Assembly: GCF_000214415.1 (NCBI RefSeq) | Contig: NC_015562.1 | Coordinates: 558,001-622,000 of the forward strand | Source: Methanotorris igneus Kol 5 | Lineage (GTDB): Archaea > AGJL01 > Methanococci > Methanococcales > Methanococcaceae | Direction of reading: 5' to 3' | DNA length: 64,000 bases | Shown here: positions 1 to 9,334 of the stretch, in pieces | Layout of the letters: every line of letters begins with the position of its first letter | How positions within the stretch are numbered: position 1 is the first letter of the stretch | Notes under the pieces: generated by a model | What the model saw: only the letters and a program-made list of their open reading frames with translations | Told to the model about the DNA's origin: nothing | The model's database searches: none | Position numbers and translations under genes: made by a program

Positions 1-1
1 A

Positions 2-442
2 GGATGGGAAGACATAAAATTAATGGTAGTTTGTTCATTAATCTTTCTGATTTCATCCTATTTACTCTCAAAACACTTAAATGCCTTATTGTTTGGTGAA
101 AATTATGCAAAAAGTTTTGGTTTGAATATAAAACAAGTTAGAATAATAATTTTATTCCTTTCAGGTTTTATTGTTGGTGTGGTAATACCATTTGTAGGTT
201 TAATTCCATTTATTGGAATTGCCTCTCCATATATTGCAAGGATTTTGATGAAAACATCAGACCACAGATGGACAATTCCTGCATCAATGTTAATTGGAAT
301 GGTTATTTCACTAATGTGTTATTTAGTGTCAATAAAACTATTTGCTCCAAGAGTAGTTCCTGTAAAATCTATCTTAGATTTGTTAGGTGGGTTGTTGGTA
401 GTTTATTTAATATATAAGTCAGAAAAAAATATGGCTCTATAA
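2..442 (+). CDS. Iron-siderophore/cobalamin-type ABC permease, C-terminal part (FecCD family)
   Basis: The reading frame is open to the left edge, so this is the last ~146 residues of a longer gene; the first internal ATG is at 23. The sequence has three to four hydrophobic segments and the FecCD/BtuC hallmark region GFIVGVVIPFVGLIPFIGIA followed by ASPYIARIL and a conserved HRW segment, then LLGGLLVVYLIY near the C-terminus. FecCD permeases form the membrane channel of importers for Fe(III) chelates or corrinoids. The partner ATPase and binding protein are not in the window, so the substrate cannot be read from context. The family call is firm; iron versus cobalamin is open. Confidence 0.85.
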   Translation, partial: GWEDIKLMVVCSLIFLISSYLLSKHLNALLFGENYAKSFGLNIKQVRIIILFLSGFIVGVVIPFVGLIPFIGIASPYIARILMKTSDHRWTIPASMLIGMVISLMCYLVSIKLFAPRVVPVKSILDLLGGLLVVYLIYKSEKNMAL

Positions 443-446
443 TTTT

Positions 447-467
447 GGCAAAACTCTGAGTTTTGCC
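447..467. repeat. GGCAAAAC/GTTTTGCC hairpin after the permease gene
   Basis: A perfect inverted repeat GGCAAAACtc…GTTTTGCC starts five bases after the permease stop codon. The same stem recurs in about ten other spacers of this window, mostly inside MITE-like elements, so it is probably a repeat-derived hairpin that may also act in 3' end formation. Sequence TTCGCATAAG further right resembles a worn MITE end. Confidence 0.5.
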
Positions 468-573
468 GTATATTAATTTTTCGCATAAGTGGATAAAAAC
501 TTATAAAAATTATGATGCATAAATAATTTATCATGATTAATTGTTATAAATAGGTTTTTAAGATGGTGAAAAT

Positions 574-1659
574 ATGATTTCAAGGGAAGAAATGTTGGAA
601 ATTTTTGAGGGATACAACAAAGATGAAATAACCATTGCAACACTCGGTAGCCACACAGCATTACATATCTTAAAAGGGGCAAAATTGGAAGGATTCTCAA
701 CAGCTGTTATTACAGTTAAGGGGAGAGACGTCCCTTACAAGAGGTTTAAAGTTGCTGACAAATACATATACATTGACAACTTTGCTGACATATCAAAAGA
801 AGAAGTCCAAGAAAAGTTGAGAGAAATGAATGCTATAATAGTCCCACACGGTTCCTTCATTGCATACTGTGGATTAGATAATGTTGAAAACAACTTCAGA
901 GTTCCAATGTTCGGTAATAGAAAAATATTAAGATGGGAAGCGGAGAGGGATTTGGAAGGAAAACTTTTGAGGGAAAGTGGTCTAAGATTACCAAAAAAAT
1001 ACAACAGCCCAGATGAGATAGATGGGCCAGTTATGGTTAAATTCCCAGGGGCAAGAGGAGGAAAAGGTTACTTCGTCTGTTCATCAAAAGAGGAATTCGA
1101 TGCCAAAGTAAAGCAATTAAAGGAAAAAGGAATCTTAACCGATGAAGACATTGAGAAAGCACATATTGAGGAGTATGTTGTAGGGACAAACTTCTGTATC
1201 CACTACTTTTACTCACCACTAAAAGATGAAGTCGAACTTATGGGAATGGATAGGAGGTATGAGAGCAATATAGATGGACTCGTCAGGATTCCTGCAAAAG
1301 ACCAATTAGAAATGGATCTCAATGCATCCTATGTTATAACTGGGAACATTCCAGTCGTTATTAGAGAGAGTTTGTTGCCACAAGTGTTTGAAATGGGTGA
1401 CAAATTAGTTGCAAAGGCAAAAGAAATCGTTCCACCAGGAATGATTGGCCCATTCTGTTTGCAGAGTTTGTGTAATGAGAATTTGGAGTTAGTAGTGTTT
1501 GAAATGAGTGCAAGAATTGATGGAGGAACAAACAGTTTCATGAATGGAAGTGCTTACTCCTTCTTATACCATGGAGAACCATTAAGCATGGGACAGAGAA
1601 TAGCAAGAGAGATAAGGATGGCCTTAGAGTTAGATATGATAGATAAGATTATCTCATAA
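574..1659 (+). CDS. purP: 5-formaminoimidazole-4-carboxamide-1-β-D-ribofuranosyl 5'-monophosphate synthetase
   Basis: PurP catalyses the formate- and ATP-dependent formylation of AICAR to FAICAR, the ninth step of purine synthesis in many archaea that lack the folate-dependent PurH transformylase. The 361 residues match the usual length, and the N-terminus IATLGSHTALHILKGAKLEG is the typical PurP start. The ATP-grasp core shows VKFPGARGGKGYF (glycine-rich loop) and FEMSARIDGGTN near the C-terminus. The start ATG is preceded by GGTGAAAAT. purM lies 10 kb away in the same window, not in an operon with this gene. The neighbour downstream is convergent, with stops overlapping by a few bases. Confidence 0.95.
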   Translation: MISREEMLEIFEGYNKDEITIATLGSHTALHILKGAKLEGFSTAVITVKGRDVPYKRFKVADKYIYIDNFADISKEEVQEKLREMNAIIVPHGSFIAYCGLDNVENNFRVPMFGNRKILRWEAERDLEGKLLRESGLRLPKKYNSPDEIDGPVMVKFPGARGGKGYFVCSSKEEFDAKVKQLKEKGILTDEDIEKAHIEEYVVGTNFCIHYFYSPLKDEVELMGMDRRYESNIDGLVRIPAKDQLEMDLNASYVITGNIPVVIRESLLPQVFEMGDKLVAKAKEIVPPGMIGPFCLQSLCNENLELVVFEMSARIDGGTNSFMNGSAYSFLYHGEPLSMGQRIAREIRMALELDMIDKIIS

Positions 1660-3366
1660 TTCATTTTTAAAATTATGTTTATTGTTTTTAGAATATTCTT
1701 CATATATTTCTTTTATAATGGTTTTTATGTATTCATTAGGAATTTCTAAACCTTTTAACAAATCAATAACCTTTTCTTTATGTTTCTTTGAGGTTGGTAA
1801 ATCCCTCAGTGCCCTAAGTAGATACAATTTAAAGTCCTCATCTGTATTTTCAAAACTCTTTAATATATCCAAAACAACATCATCAACATCTCCTTTTTTA
1901 ATGTTTAAGGCCATTATCAATTTTAAGGCACGATACTTTATCTCCCACATATTATGGCTTAGGAGTTTAAGGATTTCTGGTAAAAAGTTATATACCAATT
2001 CGAAATAACCCCTATCTAAGGCATCCTCAAGAATATCTAACAACCCAATTTTAGCCCCAGTATAAAGTTCTTTTAATAGGTTTTTTAGGAAGTTTATGCA
2101 TTTTTCTTGGATTTTGTGGTGGTGATTAATTATCCACAACTTAAATAAATTGGGATTTGAGATTATTAAAATGGTCATAAATTTCTTTATCTTTTCTAAA
2201 ACAATATGGTGGTTCTTATCAATTAATGAACATATCTGCTCAAAGATAATATTTGAATATTCACCAAAAAATTCTATAAATTCTTGATTCTTACTTTCTA
2301 TCAACTTTATAAAATGATCAAAAAGGATAACCTTTGGTATAATGGTATTATCACTTAAAATTTCCTTGATTTCATCTATGTTCTTATTTTTAATAATATT
2401 TTTTATAACCATCTCATATTTGTTTTTGTAAGATGATTTTCTTTCTTTTACCAACAACTTCCCTTCCTCATCACCTGCAATATTAAGTATTTCCATAATT
2501 GTATTTAATGATACCTTATCCCTTTCATAAATTACCATGTTTTTTAATTTGTTTAGCATCTTGTTACTTAGTTCTATTCCAAAATTGACATAGGAAAGTA
2601 TTTCTTTTAAAATCTTCCTTTTTATTGGGATTGGGTATTTATCAATCCATATGCATAGATATTCAAAATAATATTCAATAAATTCGGGGTGATTGGATAA
2701 TATCTCATCTACAACCTCTTTTGCAATTTCATATCCATCATAAAGTTTTATTAATTCATATACAACAAACGATATGGGTGCAAAATATTTATCTCTAATA
2801 AATTTAAGAATATGTTCGACGGTTTCTTCATTATTTGCCTTTATTTCCTCACTTAACCATAATTTTATTTTTATAAATGCTGGTTCTCTAAACGCAGGGT
2901 TTTTCATTAATCTTTCTAAGATTTCTAATTTTCCTAAAACATCATTTTCAAAGTAATTAGTTACATATTCCATTTCAGGAAATTTTTTAATTAGGTATTT
3001 AGCAAGGGATTTAACAACCTTATTGTCATTTAATAAATATGCTGCAATTATTGAGGATAACATGAAATTCTTAAAAACCTCATCTTTAATTAATTCCCCA
3101 TAACTACGCTTTAATATATTTGCATATAACAACAGATACTCAATAACAACATCAGGGTACCAATCATGACTATATTCAAAAATTTTAATCAAATCTTCTC
3201 TGGGTATGTAGTATTGCCTATAATTAATTATCCTTAAAATCCAAGCACCTCTGGCCCTAATTACCCAAATGTTATCTGAAAGGATATTCTTTGTTAGTGG
3301 GTAGTATTCATTTATATAGTATGGGAATTTGTAAAGAATATCTCCCAAAATTTTGCTTGATGTCAA
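1654..3366 (-). CDS. HEAT-repeat protein, C-terminal portion of a split gene
   Basis: About 570 residues of α-helical repeats rich in Lys, Ile, Leu and Glu, with no catalytic motif seen. The first possible start in this frame is a TTG at 3366 with no good ribosome site, and the frame is open further upstream to the G10 tract at 3447-3456. Reading from that tract in this frame gives EEVGKKSPSEIFRDIELKLN and then SDDWIERLTSS, so this is most simply the rest of the 3396-4667 gene. Joined, the protein would be 1004 residues. HEAT/ARM solenoids usually act as protein-binding scaffolds. The 3' end overlaps the purP stop region convergently. Confidence 0.7.
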   Translation of the reverse strand: MTSSKILGDILYKFPYYINEYYPLTKNILSDNIWVIRARGAWILRIINYRQYYIPREDLIKIFEYSHDWYPDVVIEYLLLYANILKRSYGELIKDEVFKNFMLSSIIAAYLLNDNKVVKSLAKYLIKKFPEMEYVTNYFENDVLGKLEILERLMKNPAFREPAFIKIKLWLSEEIKANNEETVEHILKFIRDKYFAPISFVVYELIKLYDGYEIAKEVVDEILSNHPEFIEYYFEYLCIWIDKYPIPIKRKILKEILSYVNFGIELSNKMLNKLKNMVIYERDKVSLNTIMEILNIAGDEEGKLLVKERKSSYKNKYEMVIKNIIKNKNIDEIKEILSDNTIIPKVILFDHFIKLIESKNQEFIEFFGEYSNIIFEQICSLIDKNHHIVLEKIKKFMTILIISNPNLFKLWIINHHHKIQEKCINFLKNLLKELYTGAKIGLLDILEDALDRGYFELVYNFLPEILKLLSHNMWEIKYRALKLIMALNIKKGDVDDVVLDILKSFENTDEDFKLYLLRALRDLPTSKKHKEKVIDLLKGLEIPNEYIKTIIKEIYEEYSKNNKHNFKNEL

Positions 3367-3395
3367 CCTCTCAATCCAATCGTCACTATTTAATT

Positions 3396-4667
3396 TTAGT
3401 TCAATATCCCTAAATATCTCAGAAGGTGATTTTTTTCCAACTTCTTCCCCCCCCCCACAAAGTCAGGGTAAACATCTGGAGTTATGAAATCTTCCACATT
3501 TTCCCCTATGGATGACAACAACAAAATTGAATAAACATAACAATTTTGGTGATCACATGCCAGATCTCTAATGTTTATTTTTTTGCAAAATTCTTTTATA
3601 CGCTCCTTAATTTTTGGATTCTCACAATTTGTATATATGGTAGATATTGCCTCTAAAGTATAGCATTTTATAAAGATACGATCCATTAAAAATTTCTCAC
3701 AATTTTCTAAAAGCATTGATAGGCAGTGATTTATCAATTCTTCATCCAAATAATTCCTTATGTCTTTATAGGCTATAATTTTTGAGAGTATTAAGTAAGA
3801 TAATATCCTTACAATTCCATATCTACATTGTAACCTATTTAAAATCTTATCCACAAAATCCCTAATTTCTTTTGTGTTGTAGAGTTCAAAAAGTGCACAA
3901 ACGTTGTGTTCTATGATACTTAATGACAATATCTCTATTATAATATCATTATCATCTAAATATTCTAAGGCTTTTTTAATCTCTTCTTTTCCTATATGTT
4001 TGGAACCAAAGTAAATTTTTATTAAAGGATGTACATCTACTTCAAGGCCAAATCCATCAACATCCAATGGAATATATTTTAATCTTGGAATCTTGGAAAA
4101 AATCATTTTTGTTTCTTTTCCTTCAAAATCTTCAAGCATTAAAGCCACAAGTATTTGAATTAGCCTAAGTTTATCATTTGTTAAGAGATACATAATTTCA
4201 GGAAGTATATCTTTTACATACTCTGGGTGATATCGAGATATTGCCGATATTTTAAATAATGCCAAAGATCTTTTAAGTCCATCACTTGAATACAAGTTAT
4301 ATGATAACTGGGTAACTATATTTTTTATAGTATCTTTGGGTATTGAATTAATTAATGAACTTAACGTTTTTGATATAATACCACACTGAGTAAAACCAAG
4401 TATGTAAACATGAGAAATTAACTTTTCGAATTCTGGTGAATTAATTATGCTGGGATATTCACTTATAATTTTTTTAATTGAGTTTAGTGCATTAACTCTA
4501 ACCAACATATTCTCATCATAGAGTAATTTAACCAAGTAAGGAGTTACTTTCTTAAACACCTCCTTATCCCCAATTTTAGAGACGATTAAGTTTATAGAGC
4601 TAATACGCTCCCCGTAATTGTTGGATTGTATCAATTGATTGATATTATTTAATAACCCATATTCCAT
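3396..4667 (-). CDS. HEAT-repeat protein, N-terminal portion
   Basis: Starts with an ATG at 4667 preceded by CGGTGATTTT. The 423 residues show repeated helical pairs of the HEAT/ARM type, for example VTPYLVKLLYDENMLVRVNA followed by LNSIKKIISEYP, and VKDILPEIMYLLTNDKLRLI. The frame ends 20 codons after a run of ten G (sense strand), with residues VGGGKKLEKNHLLRYLGILN. One additional G, or a ribosomal slip of -1 on the run, would continue into the 1654-3366 frame. As read it is a truncated product; alternatives are a sequencing miscount, phase variation or programmed slippage. The function of the protein is unknown. Confidence 0.75.
   Translation of the reverse strand: MEYGLLNNINQLIQSNNYGERISSINLIVSKIGDKEVFKKVTPYLVKLLYDENMLVRVNALNSIKKIISEYPSIINSPEFEKLISHVYILGFTQCGIISKTLSSLINSIPKDTIKNIVTQLSYNLYSSDGLKRSLALFKISAISRYHPEYVKDILPEIMYLLTNDKLRLIQILVALMLEDFEGKETKMIFSKIPRLKYIPLDVDGFGLEVDVHPLIKIYFGSKHIGKEEIKKALEYLDDNDIIIEILSLSIIEHNVCALFELYNTKEIRDFVDKILNRLQCRYGIVRILSYLILSKIIAYKDIRNYLDEELINHCLSMLLENCEKFLMDRIFIKCYTLEAISTIYTNCENPKIKERIKEFCKKINIRDLACDHQNCYVYSILLLSSIGENVEDFITPDVYPDFVGGGKKLEKNHLLRYLGILN
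3447..3456 (-). other. G10 homopolymer at the frame break of the HEAT-repeat gene
   Basis: Ten consecutive C on the plus strand (G on the sense strand) in an otherwise AT-rich gene, exactly where the two HEAT frames meet. In the 0 frame it reads GTG GGG GGG GGG AAG. Such tracts are prone to replication slippage and to -1 ribosomal slippage. Confidence 0.85.
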
Positions 4668-4890
4668 AAAATCACCGATATGCGTATAAATTTTGTTACG
4701 ATATTGGGAATTATACTGATATTTGTTATATATACTTAATGAAATTCAAATTATGTTGATAATCCCACTTAGTAATGATAATTGCAATATTTCGTAAGGA
4801 TACAAAATTTTTGGTGGCTGTGTGAATTTTTCAAATTTATTTAAACCTATTTATATGTTAATGAATTAATGAATTTTTAAATAATCTTTA

Positions 4891-4985
4891 TTCTTCATTA
4901 ATACGGCAAAACCGAAGGTTTTGCCAAAAGACATACGGCAAAACTTTCAGTTTTGCCAAAAAAACCCTTCTAACGCACACGACTA
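4891..4985. mobile_element. MITE remnant with right terminal repeat and paired hairpins
   Basis: Right end CGCACACGACTA followed by TA (ends at 4985) matches the terminal repeat of the MITE family seen elsewhere in the window. Inside are two ACGGCAAAAC/GTTTTGCC hairpins (about 4900-4926 and 4935-4958). I cannot find a matching left end, so this is one-sided. The remainder of the 4668-5121 spacer is AT-rich with no gene visible. Confidence 0.5.
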
Positions 4986-5121
4986 TAGTTCTTATTTAAA
5001 TTTAAATATTTTAATATACCAATTAAAATTCAAAAAATAAAAGCAATTAAAAACAATTTAAAAGGATTTAAAACATAGGTTGAAAAATCTAAAAGATACC
5101 AATCAAATTTTTTGAATATGT

Positions 5122-5730
5122 CTATTCTACATAGGTAATTTTCTCAACAATATTTCCCCTTGGTTCAACTTCTTCAAAGATTTGAGCTTCAAATCTATAT
5201 ATTTTAACTCCCTCTTCCAACCACATATCAGGTGGCAGCCCTGCTTTTAGACAGAGGTTTGCTAAATATTCTTCAACATCCCAGTTATATTCAACAGGAA
5301 CTTGTGGTAATAATAACCCCCTATAAACCCCATATTCAATAATTAAACCATCCCTTCCAATTTTAATTTTTTCCAAGTATTCTCTTGGATGAGATACCCT
5401 AATTAATTGGGGAGCAGTTAAAATACTAACCTCCACAACTATATTATCCATCTCTTCCAAAGTTACTGGTGGGAATCTTGGGTCACTAATAGCTGAACTT
5501 ATTGCCGCCTCCTTTAAAGCCTCTATTAACGGCATAATAGGTTCTGGAATTCCAATACATCCCCTTAAATCATGCCCTGGATATGTGTGGAGAGTTACAA
5601 ATGCCCCCCTCTTTTCATTGAATTTTGGCGGATAATTATTTACAACTAAATCACGCCCAGAAAGATGGCTTTCAATTACATTTCTTGCAAATTTTACGGC
5701 AAATATGCCCTCTTCAAGTGTCAATTTCAA
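5122..5730 (-). CDS. AMMECR1-domain protein
   Basis: A 202-residue member of the AMMECR1 family, conserved in archaea, bacteria and eukaryotes. Seen: GAFVTLHTYPGHDLRGCIG, which holds the invariant LRGCIG motif, then AAISSAISDPRFPPVTLEE and the C-terminal NLCLKAGLPPDMW segment. Biochemical function is not established; family members often neighbour MEMO genes, but none is present here. The start is taken as TTG at 5730 because GGGGTGG lies at the right distance and no ATG is available before the conserved core. It stands alone between AT-rich spacers, in the same orientation as the upstream ATPase cluster. Confidence 0.9.
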   Translation of the reverse strand: MKLTLEEGIFAVKFARNVIESHLSGRDLVVNNYPPKFNEKRGAFVTLHTYPGHDLRGCIGIPEPIMPLIEALKEAAISSAISDPRFPPVTLEEMDNIVVEVSILTAPQLIRVSHPREYLEKIKIGRDGLIIEYGVYRGLLLPQVPVEYNWDVEEYLANLCLKAGLPPDMWLEEGVKIYRFEAQIFEEVEPRGNIVEKITYVE

Positions 5731-5797
5731 ATTTCCACCCCACTAAAAAATTTGGATTTAACATATATTGAATTATTTTTTGTTTTTAATTGTTTAT

Positions 5798-7147
5798 TTA
5801 ATTTTCTTTCTTGTTGTATAGTTCAGTTCCTAAATTTAGGTAATATTTTCCCAATTCTCTCCTAAATTTTTTCAAATCTAAATATTTTGCCTCATGGTCT
5901 TCAAGATAGATTGCTCTATCTCCACATGCAGTTAATAAATCCAAACTACTTGTGACAATAATAAACGCTGATGTCAATTTTTCCCTTTCATTCATTATTA
6001 TCTCCGCTAAGGACTTAACCCCTTCAAACCACTTTGATAACAACCCACTAACAAGCAGATTAACCGCCGAATTGTCCTCATCTATTAATATTAAATCCAT
6101 CTTTGTATTTAAAGCTCTCTGTATTTGGTATGCCATTGTCATTGAACCAGAAGCAGTTCCATAAACCTTTTTTGGGTTACCTTTTATTCCCTTTGGTAGT
6201 TTTTGGAAGAATAAACTTATATCCTGCCCATTCATTTGCATAGTTCCCGTTGTTGCCTTTGAAACCTTATTTGTTGTTATTATATACTCTCTCCCATCAC
6301 CTATAAGATGGTCATCCTGCCCGCTCTCTATCGCCTCCAAAAGCGTTGATTTTCCTTGTGCATTTCTCCCAGTTATAATGAATATCTCTCTCTTTTTAAT
6401 TCCAAGGCCAGTTATAACATTTCCATCAAATAACTCTATTTCTATTGGATTTAACTCTATTGGGGTTTTAAATTCAACATTAACCCCTTTTTTAGGCCCT
6501 GCTATTCTATAGTGCCTTCTTATTCTTGTATACTCCCTTGCTGGTTTTGAGCCATCTCCAATAAAACAAACTAACCCCAATTTATCCAATCTATTTCTTA
6601 AATCTTTTTGATTAACTATGTTGAGGGTTTCTTTTTTAAGGTCTTTATATGGAATTTTTTGGATAAATTCATTTAATTTTCCAACTAATTCATCGATTTC
6701 AGTTGCTATTGTTTTTGCATTTTCATCATCAAAAATCATCCTCAAAAGCAAATGTAAATTTTCGTTCTTTATGTAGTTGTATCTATCTGCCCTCCACAAA
6801 TCACTACCAATATTCAAATCACAATTTACTACTGTTACTGGTTCATATAATGCCTCATATCTCTTTGCTAAGTTGCCAGATAAAATAGAAAAGTCTCCTC
6901 TCCTTATGCAATCTTTTATGCGTTCTATTATATGTCCAGTAGCTCCCTCTATACCATATTTATTTAAATCCAAAAAATCCTCTCTCTTAAAAACAAATGG
7001 CAAAGTGACCTTTAACTTTCCATCTGCCTGCTTAGCAACATAAAATAGTTTATTTTTATTGGATTTTGTTAATTTTTTTCTATCCAAATGTTCTGTTTTT
7101 ATCCTACTTATAATTTCATCGATTAGGGAAAATTTATTCTCCCTCAT
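5798..7147 (-). CDS. Predicted ATPase of the ABC class (COG3044 / PF09818-like)
   Basis: 449 residues from ATG 7147, which has AAGTGA five bases upstream; a GTG at 7156 is the alternative. Visible: GNLAKRYEALYEPV in the N-terminal half, Walker A ITGRNAQGKSTLLEAIESG, then LIGDGREYI, YGTASGSMTMAYQIQRAL as the signature-like segment, and Walker B LILIDEDNSAVNLL. These are the hallmarks of the soluble ABC-class ATPase family of unknown function found in archaea and bacteria. It is not a transporter ATPase: no membrane partner is present. The gene overlaps the ArsR-type regulator by the regulator stop codon, suggesting translational coupling and a shared transcript. Confidence 0.85.
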   Translation of the reverse strand: MRENKFSLIDEIISRIKTEHLDRKKLTKSNKNKLFYVAKQADGKLKVTLPFVFKREDFLDLNKYGIEGATGHIIERIKDCIRRGDFSILSGNLAKRYEALYEPVTVVNCDLNIGSDLWRADRYNYIKNENLHLLLRMIFDDENAKTIATEIDELVGKLNEFIQKIPYKDLKKETLNIVNQKDLRNRLDKLGLVCFIGDGSKPAREYTRIRRHYRIAGPKKGVNVEFKTPIELNPIEIELFDGNVITGLGIKKREIFIITGRNAQGKSTLLEAIESGQDDHLIGDGREYIITTNKVSKATTGTMQMNGQDISLFFQKLPKGIKGNPKKVYGTASGSMTMAYQIQRALNTKMDLILIDEDNSAVNLLVSGLLSKWFEGVKSLAEIIMNEREKLTSAFIIVTSSLDLLTACGDRAIYLEDHEAKYLDLKKFRRELGKYYLNLGTELYNKKEN

Positions 7148-7152
7148 ATATT

Positions 7153-7464
7153 TCACTTAAACAATTTATCTATTGTATCGTTATCTATCTCAAATCTAAA
7201 TTTCCTTGCTTTGTATATCCTTTTTGCCCTAACATCCTCTAAGACCAAATCACTCTCAACTAAGTCAGCATCCTCCAATTTTTTAAGATGGGCATAAACA
7301 ACAGGTCTCGATAAATTAAGTTCCTTTGCTAATTCGTATATATTCCATGGCCTTTGGTTTAGTAGATAGAGTATTTTAATCCTTATTGGGTTTGATAGAG
7401 CATCACCTATCTTTACTATTTTACCCAATGAGAGTTTTTCTCCCCCATTAATTTTAAAATCCAT
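7153..7464 (-). CDS. ArsR-type winged-helix transcriptional regulator
   Basis: 103 residues from ATG 7464 with GTGATTTCT upstream. Residues around LGDALSNPIRIKILYLLNQR and PWNIYELAKELNLSRPVVYA then HLKKLEDADLVES form a complete winged helix-turn-helix of the ArsR/HTH_5 type. No metal-binding cysteine pairs are visible, so a metal ligand is not supported. Its stop codon overlaps the start region of the ABC-class ATPase and the next gene upstream is 23 bases away, so three genes form a compact operon; autoregulation is likely but inferred. Confidence 0.85.
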   Translation of the reverse strand: MDFKINGGEKLSLGKIVKIGDALSNPIRIKILYLLNQRPWNIYELAKELNLSRPVVYAHLKKLEDADLVESDLVLEDVRAKRIYKARKFRFEIDNDTIDKLFK

Positions 7465-7487
7465 AGAAATCACATTTTTATATTAAA

Positions 7488-7718
7488 TTATTCGATTTCT
7501 TCCCATTTTCTCTTTAATTCCTTAACAGTTTCTTTTATTTCCTCAATATCTTTTTCCATTTTTACTAATCTTTCATTGTCAGTATTTGGCTTTCTAACTA
7601 TCAAATACACCAATAAAACAATGACCAAAATCAACAAAATCATTGTAAACATAGAATCCCCTCCAGAATAACCCGCCTTCGGATATACAGCCATACTTGG
7701 TCCATAACTAAAAGGCAT
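7488..7718 (-). CDS. Small single-pass membrane protein with C-terminal coiled coil
   Basis: 76 residues starting at MPFSYG (ATG 7718, GGGGGATGA just upstream); an ATG two codons earlier is possible. A short Gly/Tyr/Pro segment is followed by a transmembrane helix MILLILVIVLLVYLIV and then a charged heptad segment RLVKMEKDIEEIKETVKELK that should form a coiled coil. I do not recognise the family. Position at the head of the ArsR/ABC-class ATPase operon suggests it may anchor or partner that ATPase at the membrane, but this is a guess from context only. Confidence 0.7.
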   Translation of the reverse strand: MPFSYGPSMAVYPKAGYSGGDSMFTMILLILVIVLLVYLIVRKPNTDNERLVKMEKDIEEIKETVKELKRKWEEIE

Positions 7719-7883
7719 AATCATCCCCCAATCAATAATAAAAAATTTAAATATTAAAAAATGCAAATATAGATTTAGCGCTGTTAATGTAATTTGTTTG
7801 CTGTAACTTTCTTTTTGTTGCTATGTTTATTACATATATTATCATTATATTACAATACATTTAATATTAAATTGAATATTAAC

Positions 7884-9194
7884 TTATGGTGTTAACCTCT
7901 GCCTGTCTCTTGGGAACATCACACATTCTCTTATATTCTCTTGTCCTGTTAGAACCATTGTAAATCTATCTGCTCCAAGTCCCCAACCTGCATGTGGTGG
8001 CATTCCATATTTAAATGCCTCTAAGTAGGAGCCAAAGCCCTCTGGGTTTAAGCCTTGAGCTTTTATCCTCTCAACCAATAAATCATAGATGTGTATCCTC
8101 TGAGCCCCTGATGAAATCTCCAAGTCCTTATACATCAAATCAAATGCCTTACATATTTTTGGGTCTTTTTCATTTGGCATTGTGTAGAATGGCCTTGTTT
8201 CAGTTGGCCAATCAACTATAAAGTAGAGACCACCCATTTCTTCTCCAATTGCCTTTTCTGCTGCCCTTGATAAATCGTCTCCCCACTCCAATTCAACACC
8301 TTTTGCATTTGCAATATCTATTGCCTCATCGTAAGTTATTCTGTCAAATTTCTCATTTGGAAGTTCTAAATTAACACCCAACAACTCCAATTCTTTCTTC
8401 CTATTCTCATAAACATCAACAAATGCATTATAGACAACCTTTTCAAGCATTTCCATAGCATCCTTGTCATCACAAAATGCCATCTCAACGTCAATGGATA
8501 TTGCCTCGTTTAAGTGTCTTCTTGTGTTATGTTCTTCTGCCCTAAATATTGGCCCTATCTCAAATACCCTGTCAAGTCCAGTAGCCATCAACATCTGCTT
8601 GTATAACTGTGGGCTTTGCCCTAAAAACGCCTCCTTTTCAAAGTAAGAGATTGGGAATAACTCTGTTCCCCCTTCTGTACAACTTGCCACAAGTTTTGGT
8701 GTGTTTACCTCAACAAAACCATTCTCATAAAATGTCTTTCTAACTGATTTTAACATCTCACTCCTAATTTTAAATATTGCCTGTATTTTTGGTCTTCTTA
8801 AATCTAAAAACCTGTTATCCAACCTTGTATCAATATCCGCTGAAACTTTCTCCGCTGGATCCAATGGGAGTGGAGTTGCTGCTTTGTTTAATATTCTTAT
8901 TTCAATTGGAAGGATTTCAAATCCATTTGGTGCTTTTTCATTTGCTATAACTTTTCCTTTTATTGCGATTACGTCTTCTTTTCCAATTTCTTTTGCTGTC
9001 TTAAATATTTCTTCTTCTACTTTTTGTTTAGGAACTACAATTTGAACTGTTCCTTCTCTATCTCTCAATATAATGAATATTAACTTCCCCAATTTCCTTA
9101 TTGCATGAGCCCAACCCATGACTATAACTTCTTCTCCATCCATTTCTGGTGAAATTTGGGATGAGTAGTGTGTTCTTCTCCAATCTCCTAACAT
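7884..9194 (-). CDS. aspS: Aspartate–tRNA(Asp/Asn) ligase, archaeal type
   Basis: 436 residues, the normal archaeal AspRS length. Start ATG 9194 ([13 protein letters not shown]) is chosen because GGTGATAGTG precedes it; further upstream codons are hydrophobic filler. Domains: N-terminal OB-fold anticodon-binding domain (about 1-110, [20 protein letters not shown]), then the class II catalytic core with motif 2 [29 protein letters not shown], and motif 3 [16 protein letters not shown]. In methanogens lacking AsnRS the enzyme is usually non-discriminating and feeds the tRNA-dependent amidation route to Asn-tRNA; that property cannot be read from sequence here. Confidence 0.95.
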   Translation of the reverse strand: MLGDWRRTHYSSQISPEMDGEEVIVMGWAHAIRKLGKLIFIILRDREGTVQIVVPKQKVEEEIFKTAKEIGKEDVIAIKGKVIANEKAPNGFEILPIEIRILNKAATPLPLDPAEKVSADIDTRLDNRFLDLRRPKIQAIFKIRSEMLKSVRKTFYENGFVEVNTPKLVASCTEGGTELFPISYFEKEAFLGQSPQLYKQMLMATGLDRVFEIGPIFRAEEHNTRRHLNEAISIDVEMAFCDDKDAMEMLEKVVYNAFVDVYENRKKELELLGVNLELPNEKFDRITYDEAIDIANAKGVELEWGDDLSRAAEKAIGEEMGGLYFIVDWPTETRPFYTMPNEKDPKICKAFDLMYKDLEISSGAQRIHIYDLLVERIKAQGLNPEGFGSYLEAFKYGMPPHAGWGLGADRFTMVLTGQENIRECVMFPRDRQRLTP

Positions 9195-9334
9195 CACTAT
9201 CACCAATAACACCTATTTTTAATGCACCACATATATAATAAAAAATATTATTTAAATTATTCGCACATTTTATTAGTTAAATATTTATTTCAAAGTCCCA
9301 AAATTAAAGATAAAAAATTTTATTGTGTGATATA

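Noticed and set aside
1654-1659. Overlap of purP stop with the HEAT gene stop as a regulatory antisense arrangement
   Set aside because: A few bases of convergent overlap are common in compact archaeal genomes; nothing further supports regulation.
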